Source of the DNA: Actinoplanes aureus
Lineage (GTDB): Bacteria > Actinomycetota > Actinomycetes > Mycobacteriales > Micromonosporaceae
Length of the DNA: 64,000 bases
NCBI RefSeq assembly: GCF_015704865.1
Contig: NZ_JADQTO010000038.1
Location: 1-64,000, forward strand
Direction of reading: 5' to 3'
The position numbers were made by a program, and so were the translations under genes. Every line of letters starts with the position of its first letter. The stretch's first letter is position 1. Below the pieces are notes generated by a model that made no database searches, had not been told where the DNA came from, and saw nothing but the letters and a program-made list of their open reading frames with translations. This document shows positions 61,557 to 64,000 of this stretch, in pieces.

Positions 61557-62045
61557 GTGGTCGAGGTGGTGAGGAGTGTGCCGTTGCCTTCGTTGGTGCC
61601 GCAGCTGCGGATGCCGGACCGGGTAGGTTGGCGGCGCCAGGTGCAGCGGGCGCCGCAGCCGCGTGAACCGTTGCCATTGCCGGCGCCGCCGTTGCTTGTG
61701 GGGCGGGACGTCGTGTTCGGGATGTGCCGGCTGGACGACAAGGGCCGGGTCTCCGATCTGACCGTGATGGCCGCCTCGGGCTGGTCGCCGGGTGTGCGGG
61801 TTGGTTTCGCTGTGTCGCGTGGTGTGGTGGTCGTGACGGCGCAGGAGCAGGGCCGTCAGGCGATCTGCCCGCGGGGTTGTCTGCGGCTACCGACGACGGT
61901 GCGGCGTGCTATCGGGGTGTACCGGTCGGAGCGAGTGCTGCTGGCGGCGCTGCCGGAGCGGCAACGTTTAATCGTTCACTCGTCGGCGAAGCTTGATCAG
62001 CTGACTGCGGCTGTGCACACTGAGGCCCTGGTGGGGGAGCGGTGA
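61557..62045 (+). CDS. AbrB/SpoVT-like protein paired with an integrase
   Basis: This 162-residue protein holds two swapped-hairpin-like stretches: MCRLDDKGRVSDLTVMAASG and CPRGCLRLPTTVRRAIGVYR, separated by VRVGFAVSRGVVVVTAQEQG. The second is an AbrB/MazE-type DNA-binding region. The N-terminal 45 residues are Pro- and Arg-rich. The stop overlaps the GTG of the integrase gene (GTGA), so the pair is coupled, and it may act as a regulator or accessory factor of recombination. Several GTG codons could serve as the start; 61557 is the longest. Confidence 0.75.
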   Translation: MVEVVRSVPLPSLVPQLRMPDRVGWRRQVQRAPQPREPLPLPAPPLLVGRDVVFGMCRLDDKGRVSDLTVMAASGWSPGVRVGFAVSRGVVVVTAQEQGRQAICPRGCLRLPTTVRRAIGVYRSERVLLAALPERQRLIVHSSAKLDQLTAAVHTEALVGER

Positions 62046-63088
62046 CGGTTGTGTCGCCGGAGGTGGTGCAGGCGGCGCGGCTGGTGCTGGATCAGATGGG
62101 CATCGATCCAGCCGATCTGCAGCACGCCACTACGTCGCCTGGGCTGTCAGTCCCCACGTTCGCCGAGTACGTGCCGGTGGTGGCTGCCGCGGTGGCTCCG
62201 GGTTCGCAGCGGGTCTATGGAACTTATTGGCGCAAGGTGGTCGAGCAGTGGGGTGGGCGGCGTCTCAACGAGGTCAGCCCGACGGAGATCGAGACGTTGA
62301 TGCGGCGGGTGCAGGCCGATGCTGTACGTCGGCGCAACTACCGTGGCGGGCATGGTGCCGCGGAGCACACCATTTCGGCGCTTCGCTGCCTGTATAGGCG
62401 TGCGATCGCGGACGGCTACATCGTGGAGATGGAGAACCCGGCGAGCAAAGTGGCCAAGCCGCATCGGCTGGCGAGTACTCGCATCGCGCTGGCCGATGAG
62501 CGGCTCGCCGAGTTGTTCGAGGCCGCCGGCATGTCGGGCAACGATCCCGAGCTCGATCTGTTGATTCTGCGGTTTCATATCGAGACGGCGTGCCGGCGCG
62601 GTGGACTACTGGCGTTGCGGCCGATGGATCTGGAGCCGCAGCAGTGCCTGGTCCTGCTGCGGGAAAAGGGCGGGGTGTTCCGGTGGCAGCCGGTCACTCC
62701 AACCCTGATGCAGTATCTGCTGCATCACGCCGCTGATCGTGGTGCCCCGGATGATCAGCCGTTGCTGCGGTACCGCAACGGACGGGCGGTGGGACGTCGC
62801 CGGTACGACAGTCTGTGGATTCGGCTTGGCAGGCAGATGCCGTGGGTGGCCAAGCAGCAGGTGTCCGCGCACTGGCTACGCCACACTGCACTCACGTGGG
62901 TGGAGCGCGTCTTCGGTTACGGTGTCGCTTTGGCCTACGCCGGCCATATGGACACCCCGAACGATGCCGGCACAACGGCTCGGTATGTGAAGGCGACCCT
63001 GGAAGAGGTCGCCACCGCTCTCGCTGCTTTGACTGGAGAATCACATCCACTCGCCTTGCCGTATGCCGCGGAAGCAACGGGCGATTAG
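62042..63088 (+). CDS. Tyrosine recombinase/integrase
   Basis: This 348-residue site-specific recombinase has an N-terminal SAM-like core-binding domain (SVPTFAEYVPVVAAAVAPGS, RRNYRGGHGAAEHTISALRC). In the catalytic domain the first Arg lies in HIETACRRGGLLALR (~188), the Lys region in LLREKGGVFRW, the HxxR box in VSAHWLRHTALTW (~281), the second His in YAGHMDTPNDAG and the nucleophilic Tyr in TTARYVKATLEEV (~313). All catalytic residues are present, so it should be active. The GTG start overlaps the AbrB-like gene by four bases. The tRNA-like fragment lies about 600 bases upstream, but whether this enzyme uses it is unknown. Confidence 0.92.
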   Translation: MTVVSPEVVQAARLVLDQMGIDPADLQHATTSPGLSVPTFAEYVPVVAAAVAPGSQRVYGTYWRKVVEQWGGRRLNEVSPTEIETLMRRVQADAVRRRNYRGGHGAAEHTISALRCLYRRAIADGYIVEMENPASKVAKPHRLASTRIALADERLAELFEAAGMSGNDPELDLLILRFHIETACRRGGLLALRPMDLEPQQCLVLLREKGGVFRWQPVTPTLMQYLLHHAADRGAPDDQPLLRYRNGRAVGRRRYDSLWIRLGRQMPWVAKQQVSAHWLRHTALTWVERVFGYGVALAYAGHMDTPNDAGTTARYVKATLEEVATALAALTGESHPLALPYAAEATGD

Positions 63089-63560
63089 CGGCCTGGGCGT
63101 AGCGGTGGCGAGGCGTCGGGGTGCCGCTGCGGTGCCTTTTCTGTAGGGGGCGTTCCGGACGTGACCGGGAGGCTCTGCTCGGGATACTTCCGGCCCACCC
63201 GATGTCGGCGCGAGCGTCGGATGTTGAGCAGAGCCGTCCGGCCCGTCGTTCGGTCGGGGTGCTGGGCATGGGAGCCCCCGCGCCGGGCTGCGGCGTCCAT
63301 GGGCAGGAACCGAACAAGGTGGTCCACAGACTGTCCGACAAACCGCAGATCATCCAGCGGACGGCGACCGCGCCAATCCCCTCGACAGTCACCACGGCTC
63401 ACAGGCCCGGCCCCCAGCGGCTAGGTAGTACCTACGTTGAGTAGCGGAAGCTAGTGCGTTGACCACGAACGTTCACCGGGTCGGCGACACACCGGGACGG
63501 GTCCGCCGGTAGGCGTTGTCGAAGGCTCACTCTCGACGGCGGTGACATTGGTCGTTGAGA
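63089..63560. other. Gene-free stretch before the edge transposase
   Basis: Short frames on both strands show no motif or ribosome site. The left end of the transposon at the edge probably lies in here (around 63430-63550), but no inverted repeat can be checked without its right end. Confidence 0.35.
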
Positions 63561-64000
63561 GTGGGTGGCGGATTGGCTGAACCGGTCAGGGCGCGGCGGT
63601 TGACGCAAGAAGAGGGCCGCAAGCTGCAACAACTGGTCCGTAGAGGTAAGCACGATTCGGTCCGGGTGCGCCGTGCGTTGATCATCATGGCGTCGGCGTC
63701 CGGGACACCGGTGGCGGCGATCGCCCATCTGATCGCTGGGCATGAGGACACCGTGCGCGACGTGATCCACTCGTTTAACGAGATCGGTCTTCGCGCGCTG
63801 GACCCTCAGTGGGCGGGAGGCCGTCCCCGCCGGATCAGTGACGACGATGAGGCGTTCATCGTCGTGACGGCCAAGGCCCGCCCGAGCACGCTCGGGCGGC
63901 CCTTCACCTGCTGGAGCCTGCGTAAACTCGCCGACTTCCTGGCATGCGACGCCGACCGGCAGGTGAGCGTCGGGCGGGAACGGCTGCGGCAGATCCTGCG
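63561..64000 (+). CDS. IS630-type transposase, cut by the window edge
   Basis: The frame from a GTG at 63561 (or TTG at 63573) runs to the window end: AEPVRARRLTQEEGRKLQQL, VRVRRALIIMASASGTPVAA, IAHLIAGHEDTVRDVIHSFN, EIGLRALDPQWAGGRPRRIS, then TLGRPFTCWSLRKLADFLAC. This is the N-terminal helix-turn-helix and linker of IS630-type transposases (the GLxALxPxxxGGRPRRIS stretch). The DDE catalytic part lies beyond the window. Confidence 0.85.
   Translation, partial: MGGGLAEPVRARRLTQEEGRKLQQLVRRGKHDSVRVRRALIIMASASGTPVAAIAHLIAGHEDTVRDVIHSFNEIGLRALDPQWAGGRPRRISDDDEAFIVVTAKARPSTLGRPFTCWSLRKLADFLACDADRQVSVGRERLRQIL

Noticed and set aside
1..64000. CRISPR array
   Set aside because: No series of regularly spaced identical repeats was found; the repeats seen are attachment-site, IS-end or protein-repeat in nature.

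Overview
The window is high-GC actinomycete DNA. GTG and TTG starts, four-base ATGA/GTGA gene overlaps, a LuxR-type two-component system and several actinobacteria-only small proteins point to a filamentous actinomycete. A Micromonosporaceae-like or related genome is my best guess, but no rRNA or housekeeping marker is present to prove it. Most of the 64 kb reads as accessory DNA: a dense conflict and signalling island broken up by transposase, integrase and gene relics. Stretches at about 0.3-4.1 kb and 12.8-14.7 kb look lower in GC by eye than the rest.

Layout. 0.3-3.4 kb (minus): a small helical protein and a degenerate NTPase share an 'xIQVGHD' motif, at the C-terminus of one and the N-terminus of the other, followed by a coupled third gene. 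3.9-6.1 kb: a small gene, a DDE transposase and the 3' end of a large serine recombinase. 6.2-12.0 kb (minus): a two-gene operon of a VWF-D/Ig-like protein and a multicopper oxidase carrying the same C-terminal module. 12.1-15.4 kb: a small membrane protein, an unknown protein and an IS5-type relic. 15.5-27.3 kb: a protease-rich cluster with two proteins made of hydrophobic 25-30-residue repeats, a sensor kinase and response regulator, a 975-residue HExxH metallopeptidase, a peptidoglycan-binding/caspase-like protein, and a trypsin-like/alpha-beta-hydrolase fusion. 27.4-33.5 kb: mostly relics and small unknown genes.

33.5-40.5 kb (plus): a translationally coupled operon of an alpha/beta hydrolase, a caspase-VMAP protein, a MoxR AAA+ ATPase and a vWA-like SAV_2336-type protein. 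This matches the known ternary vWA-MoxR-VMAP conflict systems. 41-43 kb: an integrase relic and a PIN-like nuclease. 43.1-47.1 kb (minus): a second motif-linked pair, an alpha/beta hydrolase ending in 'GFQFGDGNTQIN' and a 1048-residue receptor-like protein beginning with the same motif. 47.6-50.7 kb: a nuclease-like/TPR-like protein with a frameshift. 51-54 kb: relics, a membrane coiled-coil protein and small genes. 54.3-58.0 kb: an atypical response regulator and a hydrolase-NB-ARC-TPR protein split by one base. 58.3-60.8 kb: a zinc-ribbon PD-(D/E)xK nuclease. 61-64 kb: an attachment-site-like tRNA fragment, an AbrB-like protein coupled to a tyrosine integrase, and the start of an IS630-type transposase.

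How it fits together. At least five loci pair a possible death effector (alpha/beta hydrolase, caspase, trypsin, nuclease or small helical protein) with a sensor or NTPase-like partner. The two amyloid-like motif pairs and the repeat-protein/caspase/trypsin cluster are the best candidates for undescribed biology. Recombinase relics and shared repeats suggest the island was built by repeated integration and decay.
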